DNA of 41,453 nucleotides from positions 1 through 41,453 of the forward strand of contig JAGBCZ010000029.1 in NCBI GenBank assembly GCA_017937735.1, given 5' to 3'. The position numbers and the translations under genes are program-made. Below, piece by piece: positions 8,522 through 17,122 of the stretch. Positions within the stretch are counted from its first letter, which is position 1, and every line of letters starts with the position of its first letter. The notes beneath the pieces were generated by a model. That model worked only from the letters and a program-made list of their open reading frames with translations. It was not told the origin of the DNA and made no database searches. This DNA comes from Alphaproteobacteria bacterium (lineage in GTDB: Bacteria > Pseudomonadota > Alphaproteobacteria > Rs-D84).

Positions 8522-9493
8522 ATGGCAGATTTTATAGAGATTTCAAAAGTCGAAGATGGTGTTCGTTTGTTGCGTTGGTTTTTGCGACATTTTCCATCAA
8601 TGCCACAACGTGAGTTTTATAAATTGTGTCGTGGTGGGCAAATTCGTGTAAATTCAAAACGTGTCAAAGGCCAGGAAATCTTGCGTACAGGTGATGCTGT
8701 GCGTATCCCGCCAACTGTTTTATCTTATTCAGAAGAACGTGTGAAAAAGACCGAGTCTGGAAATCATTTTTCTTTGGCTGATTTAGAAAAATTGCGTCAA
8801 TGTATTATTCATAATGATGATGATATTGTTGTCTTTAATAAGCCTGCTGGGCTGGCAGTGCAAGGCGGGACAGGTGTCAGAAAATCTGTGGATAAAATGG
8901 CGGCGGCTTTGTTCCCGTATGATAAAATTTCACTGGTTCATCGATTGGATAAAGAAACGAGTGGTGTTTTGGTTGTTGCAAAAAATCAGCATGCAGCACA
9001 ATTTTTGGCAGACGCATTTCAAAATAAAAAAGCACACAAAGAATATTTGGCTTTGTTAAATGGTAATGTCAGTCAAAAAAGCGGCACAATTGATAATTTT
9101 ATGTTAAAAGGTCAAGTGTTCGAAGAACAAAAACGGTTAAATAATGGGACTGGTCCCAGACCACAACGTGCAATTACAGAATATCGTGTGTTGTCAAACG
9201 CAACGTCCAGTTTATCGTGGGTGCAATTTTCGCCAAAAACAGGCCGTACACATCAGTTAAGATTACATAGTGCTTTTTCATTAAATGCGCCAATTGTTGG
9301 TGATGATCTGTACGGCAGAAATCAACGTGTTGATACAGTTCTGCAATCTATGTTACAAACAAACAATTTATTCTTGTTTGCGTATAAAATAACATTTCAA
9401 CATCCATCAACTGGACGTATGATGACGTTCCGTGCAACAGTGCCAGATTTTATGTTGCCTGTGATGAAATTCTTGGAATTTAAATTGCCATGA
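8522..9493 (+). CDS. RluC/RluD-type 23S rRNA pseudouridine synthase
   Basis: The enzyme isomerises specific uridines in large-subunit rRNA to pseudouridine. An S4 RNA-binding domain spans about residues 12-70. The RluA-class catalytic domain includes VFNKPAGLAVQGG and HRLDKETSGVLVVAKN, whose Asp143 is the catalytic residue, and later the TGRTHQLRLH motif. At 324 residues it matches RluC or RluD. ATG 8522 is preferred because ACAGGG lies about eight bases upstream; the in-frame TTG at 8516 is a poor start. Its last bases overlap the next gene as ATGA, suggesting translational coupling. RluC seems likelier than RluD, but I cannot assign the target uridines. Confidence 0.88.
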   Translation: MADFIEISKVEDGVRLLRWFLRHFPSMPQREFYKLCRGGQIRVNSKRVKGQEILRTGDAVRIPPTVLSYSEERVKKTESGNHFSLADLEKLRQCIIHNDDDIVVFNKPAGLAVQGGTGVRKSVDKMAAALFPYDKISLVHRLDKETSGVLVVAKNQHAAQFLADAFQNKKAHKEYLALLNGNVSQKSGTIDNFMLKGQVFEEQKRLNNGTGPRPQRAITEYRVLSNATSSLSWVQFSPKTGRTHQLRLHSAFSLNAPIVGDDLYGRNQRVDTVLQSMLQTNNLFLFAYKITFQHPSTGRMMTFRATVPDFMLPVMKFLEFKLP

Positions 9494-11568
9494 TTGTAAG
9501 ACGCAGTTTGTTTTTTCCGATAATACGTATATTAAGTCTGATTGTTGTCGGACTGGTTGTGGCACTGGTTGTTGCATTAAGTCAAGTAAACCTTGAAACG
9601 TTGCGCAGCAGTGTTGTTAATGTGTTGCAAGAATCAACTGGGGTGCCTGTCCAGGTGGATGGTGGCGTGTCATGGCGTTTTTCTTTGCAACCTAGAATTG
9701 AATTAAATCAGGTGCATATCGCAAATCCTGATTGGGCAAAAGAAAAGTTTGCATTTTCGGCAGACCGTGTTGATGTGCGTGTTAATTTGCTGTCGTTATT
9801 TCGTGATAGACCAACAATTCAAAATATTAAAATGTATAACGTCACGGTTGATATAGAACAAAATGCAGATGGAAAATATTCTGTGCCATTATTGAATAAG
9901 AAAGCAGAATCTGCCACAGAAAAAAAATTAGAAATCTATCCGTTCAAGGACTTTGGCCTGGGTGGGGTCGAAATTAAAAAATTAAATGCAAATGTTTTAG
10001 GTAAAAAATATTCGTTGGCAGGGTTAAATGTAAGACTGATGCCTGATTCTGACAAACGGCAATATTCTGGATGGATTAAACTGGATGAAGATGTGTCGCC
10101 ATTTATTGTTGCGTTTTCTGAATATAATGAAGAAAGAAAAATTTATCCTGTTCAGATTGCAATTTCAACCAAAGGACAGGCCTTGATTGCAAATGTTGCA
10201 TTAGAAGGTACCAGTAAATTGCCAATCGATTTTGTTGTCAAAGGCGATATGCCAAATATAAATGTTATTGCAAATTTCTTTGGTGCAAAAATTCCCGAAG
10301 TGCGTAATATGTATGTGAATATTGCGGGTGGATTTGATAGAAAAAAACTGACACTGCGAAAATCTTCGGTGTTGATAAATAATACTGAATTTACATTAAG
10401 CGGTAATGTTAATTGGGGCAAGGTGGTGCCTGTTATAAATGCTGATATATATTCACATAATTTAGAATTGGGAACATTGTTTCCAAACATGTATGGGCGT
10501 GTGCGTGTTAAACCAAATAGAAAGTTAAATGTGTTCAAGGATGTCCCGCTGTTTGGCGATTGGATGTATAACAAGGATGTTCACTTAAATATTAAACTGG
10601 ATGATTTTGTTGTATATAAAAATTTAAATATTCAAAATTTAGATTTGGTAATGAATTTAGTGAATAATGATTTAAGAATTGATTCAAAACTGGCAATCGC
10701 AGAAGGTGATGTCGTTTTTGGAATAGATGGTACTGTTGATGATGCGGGTGTGATAAATGCAGATGTTGCGTTCGCAGGAAAACATATTTTTGTTGGTGAT
10801 ATTTTAAGCGAAATAAATATTGATAACTTTATTTCTGATTTGCCTGTAAATATAGATTTGTATGTTAAAGCGCATGGTAAAAATCTGTCAGAAATAATGC
10901 AAACAATAACGGGGCCTGTGTATGTGTATTCTGTGGATGATGGGTATGCACATTCTAAATTGGTCACGTATATGTATGGAACTGATTTTTTGACCAGTTT
11001 GCGGCATAGTATTCAAGACTTGTTTAATTCAGAAAAAAAATATAATCAAATCAAGATTTCTTGTTTGGCATTGAATGCAAAATTACGTGACGGTGTTTTT
11101 GAAACACAAAATGGTTTTGCGATTGAAACAAATGCAATCAATGTACGCCTGGCGGGCAGTTTAGATTTAGGTGGTGAAACGATGAATCTGGCGTTAACAA
11201 CAGTGCCTGTGCGTGGATTAAAATTGTCGCTGACGGGCAAGGTTGTAAATTCAATCGAATTATCTGGTGACTTGGCAGAACCTGATATAAAAGTTAGTGG
11301 TGCGGCTGTTGCAAGTAAAGTTGCGTCTGCCACAGGAATTGGTTTGTTGTTGGCACCATTGACCGGTGGGTTAAGTTTGGTTGCCGGTGCGGGTATCGGA
11401 TTGGTTGCTGGGGATTTGCTGGAAAATTGGTTGGCAGATACGCATCCGTGTGAAACAGCACTGAAACGTGGTGCGCCATTATATCGTGATGACCCTGAAT
11501 GGATGGCAAATGATATTTCTGAACTGATGGATGCGATTTTAAATCCTGTTGATAGCAAAGATATTTAA
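9490..11568 (+). CDS. AsmA-family envelope protein
   Basis: AsmA-like proteins are inner-membrane-anchored periplasmic proteins, distant relatives of bridge-like lipid transfer proteins, implicated in outer-membrane assembly and phospholipid transport. One N-terminal membrane helix (about residues 10-32) is followed by the AsmA domain start, with STGVPVQVDGGVSWRFSLQP. A long beta-rich region runs to about residue 560. Near the C-terminus are GSLDLGGETMNLALTTVPV and a Gly/Ala-rich hydrophobic stretch (GIGLLLAPLTGGLSLVAGAG) typical of the family. The length of 692 residues is normal. The start codon overlaps the stop of the pseudouridine synthase gene by four bases. Confidence 0.85.
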   Translation: MIVRRSLFFPIIRILSLIVVGLVVALVVALSQVNLETLRSSVVNVLQESTGVPVQVDGGVSWRFSLQPRIELNQVHIANPDWAKEKFAFSADRVDVRVNLLSLFRDRPTIQNIKMYNVTVDIEQNADGKYSVPLLNKKAESATEKKLEIYPFKDFGLGGVEIKKLNANVLGKKYSLAGLNVRLMPDSDKRQYSGWIKLDEDVSPFIVAFSEYNEERKIYPVQIAISTKGQALIANVALEGTSKLPIDFVVKGDMPNINVIANFFGAKIPEVRNMYVNIAGGFDRKKLTLRKSSVLINNTEFTLSGNVNWGKVVPVINADIYSHNLELGTLFPNMYGRVRVKPNRKLNVFKDVPLFGDWMYNKDVHLNIKLDDFVVYKNLNIQNLDLVMNLVNNDLRIDSKLAIAEGDVVFGIDGTVDDAGVINADVAFAGKHIFVGDILSEINIDNFISDLPVNIDLYVKAHGKNLSEIMQTITGPVYVYSVDDGYAHSKLVTYMYGTDFLTSLRHSIQDLFNSEKKYNQIKISCLALNAKLRDGVFETQNGFAIETNAINVRLAGSLDLGGETMNLALTTVPVRGLKLSLTGKVVNSIELSGDLAEPDIKVSGAAVASKVASATGIGLLLAPLTGGLSLVAGAGIGLVAGDLLENWLADTHPCETALKRGAPLYRDDPEWMANDISELMDAILNPVDSKDI

Positions 11569-11584
11569 ATGTCTGCTTTTGGTC

Positions 11585-11614
11585 TTGCACCGAATCGGTA
11601 TTTTTTGGTACACT
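11585..11614 (+). promoter_or_regulatory. Candidate promoter of dnaN
   Basis: TTGCAC (11585-11590) and TACACT (11609-11614) are separated by 18 bases and lie about 57 bases before the dnaN start. This is a reasonable sigma-70-type match by eye only. Confidence 0.45.
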
Positions 11615-11670
11615 GACAACAACGAGTGTAGGAAACCACACATATAAGTAAAAGGAAACAGGAGCGTATA

Positions 11671-12789
11671 ATGGAATTTTCAGTATTTCGTCAGGTTTTG
11701 ATACGTGCGCTGGGACATATGCAGTCTATTGTTGAAAAGCGTGCAACACTGCCGATATTGATGAATGTTAAATTAGAAGTTGCAGATGATTTAATTCTGT
11801 CCGCAACAAATGTTGATTTAGAATTGGTTGAACATGTGGCTGCAGATATCACATTGGGTGGTAAGACAACTGTTCCTGTACAGATGTTGTATGATATCGT
11901 TCGTAAATTGCCAGATGATGCAGAAATATCGTTTAAACAATCTGGGGATCAATTGGTCGTGTCCAGTGGTCGTGCAGTATTTCGTTTGCCAACATTGCCA
12001 GCAGAAAATTTCCCTGCAATGGCGGGCAGTAACTTGACCACAAAGTTCCAGATGACAACAGGTGATTTGGCACACTTGATTAACCAAACTAAATTTGCAA
12101 TTCCAACAGATGATGTGCGTTATCATTTGGGGGGGATTTATTTCCATATTTCTGATGATAGTGGGGATGCAAAATTGACTGCTGTTGCAACAGATGCACA
12201 GCGTATGGCGCTGTGTGCAATGCCGGCACCTGCGGGCAGTGCGGAAATGCCATCTGTTATTTTGCCACGCCGTGTGATTGGCGAATTGTCTAAATTATTG
12301 GAAGATGCAAATGTCGATGATGTTTTGGTTGAATTGTCTGATACCAAGGCACGTTTCACAGTTGGTTCTGCAATTTTGACCAGCAAGTTGGTTGATGCAC
12401 AATATCCAAATTATCGTGTTGTTATTCCAAAGGGTAATGACAAAATTGCAATCTTGGATAGAAAACAGTTTATCAACGCAGTTGACTTGGTTTCTGTCGC
12501 AAGTGTTGATAAAACAAAGTCTGTTCAATTGACGTTCAGTATGAATAAATTGGTTATCAATGCGTCCAGCCCAGATGCAGGAACTGCAACCCAGGAATTA
12601 GATATTGAATATAATGGTGATGCATCACTTACTGTTGTATTTAATGTAAAGTTCTTGTTGGATGTTGCGGGTCAGGTCGAAGGTGAAAAATTCCAGATGG
12701 AAATGCAAGACCCATTGGCACCAACAAAAATAAATTCAACCGACAAAGATACAGATGCTTTATATGTATTGATGCCGATGAGAATGTAA
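11671..12789 (+). CDS. dnaN: DNA polymerase III beta subunit (sliding clamp)
   Basis: The beta clamp encircles DNA and tethers polymerase III and repair enzymes. Three clamp domains of about 120 residues are recognisable. The N-terminus is MEFSVFRQVLIRALGHMQSI, and EKRATLPILMNVKLE, RFRLPTLPAENFPAM-type and LGGIYFHI motifs are in the usual order. The C-terminus DTDALYVLMPMRM has the conserved M-P-M-R ending. The length of 372 residues is standard. The gene is not next to dnaA or recF here. An AACAGGAG site precedes the start. Confidence 0.95.
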   Translation: MEFSVFRQVLIRALGHMQSIVEKRATLPILMNVKLEVADDLILSATNVDLELVEHVAADITLGGKTTVPVQMLYDIVRKLPDDAEISFKQSGDQLVVSSGRAVFRLPTLPAENFPAMAGSNLTTKFQMTTGDLAHLINQTKFAIPTDDVRYHLGGIYFHISDDSGDAKLTAVATDAQRMALCAMPAPAGSAEMPSVILPRRVIGELSKLLEDANVDDVLVELSDTKARFTVGSAILTSKLVDAQYPNYRVVIPKGNDKIAILDRKQFINAVDLVSVASVDKTKSVQLTFSMNKLVINASSPDAGTATQELDIEYNGDASLTVVFNVKFLLDVAGQVEGEKFQMEMQDPLAPTKINSTDKDTDALYVLMPMRM

Positions 12790-12800
12790 AAGAAAAAAAT

Positions 12801-12826
12801 AAAAACCGCAAAATGCGGTTTTTATT
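12801..12826 (+). terminator. Terminator of dnaN
   Basis: AAAAACCGCA and TGCGGTTTTT form a 10-bp stem with an AAA loop, followed by a T-rich tail, 12 bases after the dnaN stop. Confidence 0.8.
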
Positions 12827-12888
12827 TTGCAACAAATTGCAAATTAGAATTTTTATGATACCCTGTGTACAAACAAAAAGGAAATAGT

Positions 12889-13431
12889 ATGATATTAGAT
12901 GAAATAGCGCCAGGTTCAATGCCGCCTAAAAAAATGAACGCAATTATCGAAGTTCCCGAAGGTGGTTATGTTAAATATGAAATTAACAAAGAAACAGGTC
13001 TGTTAAAGGCCGACAGAATATTGCATGCGCCAATGGCGTATCCTGCGAATTATGGTTATTTTCCGGGTACATTGGGTGATGATGGTGATCCATTGGATTG
13101 CGTTGTTGTGTGTAATGCGCCACTGCGTCCTGGTATTTTGATTGAGGTTCGCCCAATCGGTGCATTGCTAATGGAAGACCAGGCCGGTGGCGATGAAAAA
13201 ATTATTTGTGTACCACGTGACAAGGTAGATCCGTTTTATACAGACACAGAATTTATTGAACAGTTGCCTGCAATTTTGCGTTCGAAAATAAAATATTTCT
13301 TTCAGCATTACAAAGATTTGCAGCCACATGCATGGTCCAAGGTTCTTGGTTGGGCAGACAGGGAAACAGCGGACAAGTTGATTATGGACAGTATCGACAG
13401 ATATTGGGCGCATAAACGTGGGGCGCAATAA
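12889..13431 (+). CDS. ppa: Inorganic pyrophosphatase, family I
   Basis: The soluble enzyme hydrolyses pyrophosphate, pulling biosynthetic reactions forward. The metal-binding signature DDGDPLD lies at about residues 64-70. It is preceded by EVPEGGYVKYEINKETG and YPANYGYFPGT, and followed by PRDKVDP and KVLGWADRETA. The length of 180 residues is typical of the bacterial hexameric form. ATG 12889 is preferred over the in-frame GTG at 12865 because AAAGGA lies nine bases upstream and the N-terminus then matches the family. Confidence 0.93.
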   Translation: MILDEIAPGSMPPKKMNAIIEVPEGGYVKYEINKETGLLKADRILHAPMAYPANYGYFPGTLGDDGDPLDCVVVCNAPLRPGILIEVRPIGALLMEDQAGGDEKIICVPRDKVDPFYTDTEFIEQLPAILRSKIKYFFQHYKDLQPHAWSKVLGWADRETADKLIMDSIDRYWAHKRGAQ

Positions 13432-13498
13432 AAAGTTCTTGCGTTGAATTTCTTCGTTCGTATAATCAAACAGTTAAATAAAACAAGGGGTATTTATT

Positions 13499-14068
13499 AT
13501 GGCATCTTATATTGCAAATGATATGCGTGTGGGTTGGGTGATTTCGCATAACGGTAAACGTTATTCTGTTACATCTATTACCAAGGTTAAACCAGGCAAG
13601 GGCGGTGCGTTTGTTCAAGCAGACTTGCGTGATATTGATTCTGGCAACAAAGGCGGTGACCGTTGGCGTGCCGAAGACAAGGTTGAAAAACTGATGGTCG
13701 AAGATTTTGATTGTCAATATCTGTATGCAGATGGTACAGATGCGTTCTTTATGAATTTGTCTGATTATGAACAGTTTACAATGCCTGTTGAATCATTGGG
13801 CGAATCTATGAAATTTTTGGCCCCAGAAATGACGGTTAAGGCAAACTTTGTCGAAGGGCAGCCTGTATCAATTTCATTACCAAAAACAGTTATTGCAACT
13901 GTTGAAGAAACAGAACCTGCATTAAAGGGTCAAACTGTTTCATCCAGTGGTGGTAAACCTGCGATTTTGGATAACGGTGTTCGTGTTCAAGTCCCACTAT
14001 TTATCGAACAAGGCGAAAGGATTGTTGTAAATACGGAAACCTTAGAATACGTTGAACGTGCAAAATAA
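13499..14068 (+). CDS. efp: Translation elongation factor P
   Basis: EF-P binds stalled ribosomes and promotes peptide bond formation at polyproline stretches. The three-domain protein of 189 residues contains KPGKGGAFVQ, with Lys34 at the tip position that is post-translationally modified in many bacteria. No modification enzyme (EpmA, EarP) is seen in the window. An AAGGGG site precedes the start. The final AAA codon and TAA stop lie inside the left end of repeat copy 3, so the gene 3' end is directly joined to that element. Confidence 0.94.
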   Translation: MASYIANDMRVGWVISHNGKRYSVTSITKVKPGKGGAFVQADLRDIDSGNKGGDRWRAEDKVEKLMVEDFDCQYLYADGTDAFFMNLSDYEQFTMPVESLGESMKFLAPEMTVKANFVEGQPVSISLPKTVIATVEETEPALKGQTVSSSGGKPAILDNGVRVQVPLFIEQGERIVVNTETLEYVERAK

Positions 14069-14091
14069 ATTATAATAATTCATCTAAAAAC

Positions 14092-14137
14092 AAATCGGGA
14101 ATCTCATGTAGCGTTTGTACACTACGATTCCCGATTT
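14092..14137. repeat. Hairpin unit A3 with conserved core
   Basis: Perfect 12-bp arms AAATCGGGAATC / GATTCCCGATTT enclose the core at 14104-14125, which is identical to units A1 and A2. Confidence 0.85.
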
Positions 14138-14187
14138 GTTTTTATCTAAATCATTCTAATTTATTTTTCGCTAATCACGAACAAGTT

Positions 14188-14222
14188 GATGGCTCATGTA
14201 ACGTCACGTACACTACACCATC
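14188..14222. repeat. Hairpin unit B3 with conserved core
   Basis: The arms GATGGC / ACCATC pair over five bases. The core 14194-14216 reads TCATGTAACGTCACGTACACTAC, one base longer in the centre than B1. The conserved ends are unchanged and only the central bases differ. Confidence 0.8.
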
Positions 14223-14247
14223 GGGACCGTTCCGCATCTAAATCATT

Positions 14248-15192
14248 CTAATTTATTTTGTTTTCGCTGCCCATAATGTTTTTAATTTCGTCCAGACATA
14301 TTTGGGTAATTGTTGTGCGTGCATCAGATAAATATTCACGTGGGTTAAAATTGTCTGGGTGGTCGGTCAAAGATTTGCGGACAGCGGCAGTAAATGCCAG
14401 ACGCAAGTCGCTGTCTACATTTATTTTGCAAATGTTCATTTTTGTTGCACGGCGTAACTGAATATCATCGATGCCTAGTGCGCCAGATATTTTGCCGCCA
14501 AATTCATTTATCGTGTGGACTAATTTTTGTGGAATATTGGATGCACCATGTAATACAAGTGGAAATTCTGGCATGTTGGTTGCAATTTGTGCCAAGATAT
14601 CAAAGCGTAATTCTTCGTTCGCATTTTTTCGTTTATATGCGCCGTGGCTGGTTCCGATTGCGATGGCCAATGAATCAATGTTTGTTGCGTTAACAAATTT
14701 TTCGACATCAGATGGGTTTGTGTATCCGATTGTGCCATACGTATTTTCGTCTTCGATTCCGCCAAGTGTCCCCAATTCGGCTTCGACAGAAACGTTATAT
14801 TTGTGTGCAATATCTGCGACAGATTTTGATATTTTGATGTTTTCGTCAAATGGCATCTTGCTGGCATCAATCATAACAGATGAAAAGCCGATTTTAATTG
14901 CGTTTTCGCATGCGGCAACACTGCCACCGTGATCCAGATGCAGGGCAATTTGTTCGTGTGGCTGAATATTTGCGCCACGTATCAGATTGATTAACATATC
15001 GGGGCCCATGTATTTTAATGCAGATTCTGAAACGGCTAATATTACAGGGCTGTGCGCAATACGTGCAGCATTCAATACGGCCTGTAATGTTTCCATATTG
15101 TAAATGTTGAACGCAGGTACTGCATAATGGCCAGTAATTGCATTTTTAAACATTTGCTGTGTGTTAACCAATCCCAGTTCTGTGTATTTCAT
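14248..15192 (-). CDS. fba: Class II fructose-bisphosphate aldolase
   Basis: This zinc-dependent aldolase interconverts fructose 1,6-bisphosphate with dihydroxyacetone phosphate and glyceraldehyde 3-phosphate. Key sites are AVPAFNIYNMETLQAV near the N-terminus, HLDHGGS (catalytic Asp87, zinc ligand His88), VSVEAELGTLGG, AIAIGTSHGAYK and LVLHGASNIP. The length of 314 residues and the absence of long insertions suggest the compact class II group, which also includes tagatose-bisphosphate aldolases (GatY/KbaY), so sugar specificity is inferred. AAGGGG lies upstream of the start. The last three sense codons and the stop fall within repeat copy 3. Confidence 0.85.
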   Translation of the reverse strand: MKYTELGLVNTQQMFKNAITGHYAVPAFNIYNMETLQAVLNAARIAHSPVILAVSESALKYMGPDMLINLIRGANIQPHEQIALHLDHGGSVAACENAIKIGFSSVMIDASKMPFDENIKISKSVADIAHKYNVSVEAELGTLGGIEDENTYGTIGYTNPSDVEKFVNATNIDSLAIAIGTSHGAYKRKNANEELRFDILAQIATNMPEFPLVLHGASNIPQKLVHTINEFGGKISGALGIDDIQLRRATKMNICKINVDSDLRLAFTAAVRKSLTDHPDNFNPREYLSDARTTITQICLDEIKNIMGSENKIN

Positions 15193-15342
15193 TAAAAACC
15201 CCTTTGGGCGAATTATAGCATATTTTCTATGATTTGTGCTGTTTTTTTGTGTGCTTTTCTTGACAATGTGTGAATTTTTGCAACAATTAGTACGAATCGG
15301 GGGCCGGACAGAGAAAACGGTAATTTTACAAAGGGTAAAAAA

Positions 15343-15687
15343 ATGAAAAAGACTTTGTTTGTATTATTCGGTTTAGTTGTTCTGGCCGGTTGTTCATCTT
15401 ATGATTATTACAAGGGTGATGTTCGCTATGTACAAGATGGCGAAGATTGCATCTTTACAGCAACAGAAGCGGGATATCGTTATTCATCTGATATTCGTGA
15501 ATTGAACGCCGATAAAGAAATTGTTTATCGTAACACAATGTGCCGTGATTTGTACTTGAACGATGTTGCAGGTCAGATGTCACGCACAGAACGTCAGGTT
15601 TTGACAACAGTTGCGCCAAAGACTGTAAAATCAGACTGTGGTTGTTGCAAGAAAAAGACAGCAAAAAAATATGTGTTTGTAAAATAA
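15343..15687 (+). CDS. Small Cys-rich lipoprotein, hypothetical
   Basis: I do not recognise a family. The signal peptide ends in the lipobox LAGC, so Cys17 should be acylated and the protein membrane-anchored. The mature part of about 98 residues is rich in Tyr and charged residues. It ends with a Cys cluster (SDCGCCKKKTAKK) and a basic tail. Two further Cys (EDCIF, TMCRD) could form a disulfide. GATAA/GGGTAAAAAA precedes the start, which is a weak ribosome site. A terminator follows six bases after the stop, so it is likely monocistronic. Confidence 0.7.
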   Translation: MKKTLFVLFGLVVLAGCSSYDYYKGDVRYVQDGEDCIFTATEAGYRYSSDIRELNADKEIVYRNTMCRDLYLNDVAGQMSRTERQVLTTVAPKTVKSDCGCCKKKTAKKYVFVK

Positions 15688-15693
15688 TATTTG

Positions 15694-15716
15694 CCCGCCG
15701 ATTGGCGGGTTTTATT
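15694..15716 (+). terminator. Terminator of the lipoprotein gene
   Basis: CCCGCC and GGCGGG form a stem around GATT, followed by TTTTATTTTATT. Confidence 0.7.
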
Positions 15717-15729
15717 TTATTATTATTAT

Positions 15730-15758
15730 TTGAATTAGACCAAAAATTGTGATAAAAT
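15730..15758 (+). promoter_or_regulatory. Candidate promoter of the VirB2-like gene
   Basis: TTGAAT (15730-15735) and TAAAAT (15753-15758) have a 17-base spacer and lie 27 bases before the start codon. Confidence 0.45.
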
Positions 15759-15784
15759 AATGTAAAAGGATAAAGGGGTTTTAT

Positions 15785-16138
15785 ATGAAAAGAATAATTA
15801 ACAAGGTAAATTTTGCAATTATTGGCCTGATGGCAAGTGCTGCACCTGCGATGGCTGCGAATAACGGTTTGTGCGAACTGGTTAAAGAATTGGGCGGTTT
15901 GCTGAAAACGTTGCGTACATTGGCGTTTATTGGCGCTGGATTTTTGATTGCGCAATGGGCATGGGGATTTATTTCAAAACCAGAAGATGTAAAATTAGAT
16001 AAATTTAAAGAAAAGGGCGTTGGTATGTTGGTCGGGTTTATCCTGTTGTTTGGTATCGGCGCTGTATTAAGTTTCTTTATGAGTGCGGCTGCACCTGGTG
16101 GTTCATGGGAATGTGCAAGTGAATTTAAAGCATGGTAA
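15785..16138 (+). CDS. VirB2/TrbC-like two-helix membrane protein
   Basis: A signal peptide (residues 1-24, ending PAMAA) is followed by a short Cys-containing segment. Next come a hydrophobic helix (about 43-62), a charged loop with KPEDVKLDKFKEKG, a second helix (about 78-100) and a short tail with another Cys. This layout matches VirB2/TrbC conjugative pilins, whose subunits have two antiparallel helices. No other VirB gene is adjacent, so it could instead be an unrelated small inner-membrane protein. The two Cys could form a disulfide. AAAGGGG precedes the start and a terminator follows directly. Confidence 0.55.
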   Translation: MKRIINKVNFAIIGLMASAAPAMAANNGLCELVKELGGLLKTLRTLAFIGAGFLIAQWAWGFISKPEDVKLDKFKEKGVGMLVGFILLFGIGAVLSFFMSAAAPGGSWECASEFKAW

Positions 16139-16143
16139 GAATT

Positions 16144-16172
16144 AAAAAATCCGGCATTGCCGGATTTTTTTT
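16144..16172. terminator. Bidirectional terminator
   Basis: AAAAAATCCGGC and GCCGGATTTTTT form a 12-bp stem with an ATT loop between the convergent VirB2-like and DinD-like genes. Confidence 0.85.
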
Positions 16173-17088
16173 ATCGAATTACTTGGTGCGCATATTTCTT
16201 TATAAATTCTTGTTCAGTATTATTTTTATGTTTTTCTATTTGTTTAATGTGTCGGATGGAAATATTTTGTTCGGGGCGCATGCCTGTTCGGTTAATCATT
16301 TCAACGCGTTGATTATATAATTCGTCACACAGTATTTCGTTCAGGCGCATAATAGTTTTATTTGGTTCTGCGTTAAAACGGTTGATGGTACGATATATCG
16401 CAGTAATGCGTGCGTGTAATGTATAGCGACCCATATAGTTTAACAGGGTATCGCCATCTTTGTGTGGTATGCGATGCATATCTTTGATGTCGTGATATGT
16501 TTGCCCGTTAAATAATGCCAGTGATGTTGAATTATAAAAGTCTTTATAGTTGGCATGGTACGCTTTCAATATTCCGGCCAGTTTTGATTCTGCAGATGAT
16601 ACCTCCTTGCGCGGGTCAACACGTTGATATTCTGCTGCGATTGGGTTTAATGTATTAAAATCCATATCTGGTTTAATTACAGGTGATATAAAATATGTTT
16701 GGGCAAAGATTGTGCGTGGGTCGTGTTTTAAAAATGACCAACATGCATATCGTGTTAATTTTAAATCTAGGGCATTTTGAAAATTGATATAGTTTTGTTT
16801 AAACTGATGGTTGATGCAGTCGTAATGTCCGGTGCAAAAATCAAACTGTTGTTGAATAGTTGGTTTTGCGCTGTATGGGTATATAATTTTTTCGTATGCG
16901 GTTTTTTCTTTGGCTTGGGTTGTTGGAAATGCTTTTTCACCAAACAGATTGTGTAAATCAGAAAAGAACCAATATTCAGATGTTTTGTTTAATGATGCGA
17001 CTGGTTGAAAAAGATCTAGTTGCTGTCCCCGTGTTTCGTGTTGTCGCGTTTGGTTTAATTCGTGGAATTGTTCTGCGTGACTTATCAT
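16171..17088 (-). CDS. DinD-like protein (putative)
   Basis: Similarity to the DNA-damage-inducible DinD family is suggested by motif order. An N-terminal segment EYWFFSDLHNLFG (about 38-50) resembles the E-Y-W-x-A-R-x-L start. LTRYACWSFLKHDPRTIFAQTYF (about 111-133) matches the L-S-R-x-A-C-Y ... A-Q-x-Y-F block. FNGQTYHDIKDMHRI and DTLLNYMGRYTLHARITAIYRT (about 193-234) match the region with a K-x-L ... D-x-M-G motif. E. coli DinD binds RecA filaments and inhibits strand exchange; whether this protein does is unknown. The start at 17088 has AAGGAAT upstream. It lies 34 bases downstream of a ribbon-helix-helix gene on the same strand. This is recognition by eye and needs a profile search. Confidence 0.5.
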   Translation of the reverse strand: MISHAEQFHELNQTRQHETRGQQLDLFQPVASLNKTSEYWFFSDLHNLFGEKAFPTTQAKEKTAYEKIIYPYSAKPTIQQQFDFCTGHYDCINHQFKQNYINFQNALDLKLTRYACWSFLKHDPRTIFAQTYFISPVIKPDMDFNTLNPIAAEYQRVDPRKEVSSAESKLAGILKAYHANYKDFYNSTSLALFNGQTYHDIKDMHRIPHKDGDTLLNYMGRYTLHARITAIYRTINRFNAEPNKTIMRLNEILCDELYNQRVEMINRTGMRPEQNISIRHIKQIEKHKNNTEQEFIKKYAHQVIR

Positions 17089-17122
17089 GGGGATTCCTTT
17101 TGTATTGGTGGGGCGGGTGACT

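Larger units (their letters stand above)
14062..14259. repeat. Composite hairpin element, copy 3
   Basis: This copy matches copy 1 over almost its full length, from AAAATAAATTATAAT to ATTCTAATTTATTTT, with units A and B in the same order. The efp stop codon (14066-14068) lies in its left terminal repeat and the fba stop codon (TAG at 14250-14248) in its right terminal repeat. It fills the whole space between the two convergent genes. Confidence 0.88.

Noticed and set aside
11046..11558. 170-residue minus-strand reading frame
   Set aside because: It lies wholly inside the AsmA-like gene, has Ser/Pro/Ala-rich shadow composition and no ribosome site.
15455..15955. 166-residue minus-strand reading frame across the lipoprotein and VirB2-like genes
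   Set aside because: It spans two clear plus-strand genes and their terminator, and has low-complexity Asn/Gln/His composition.
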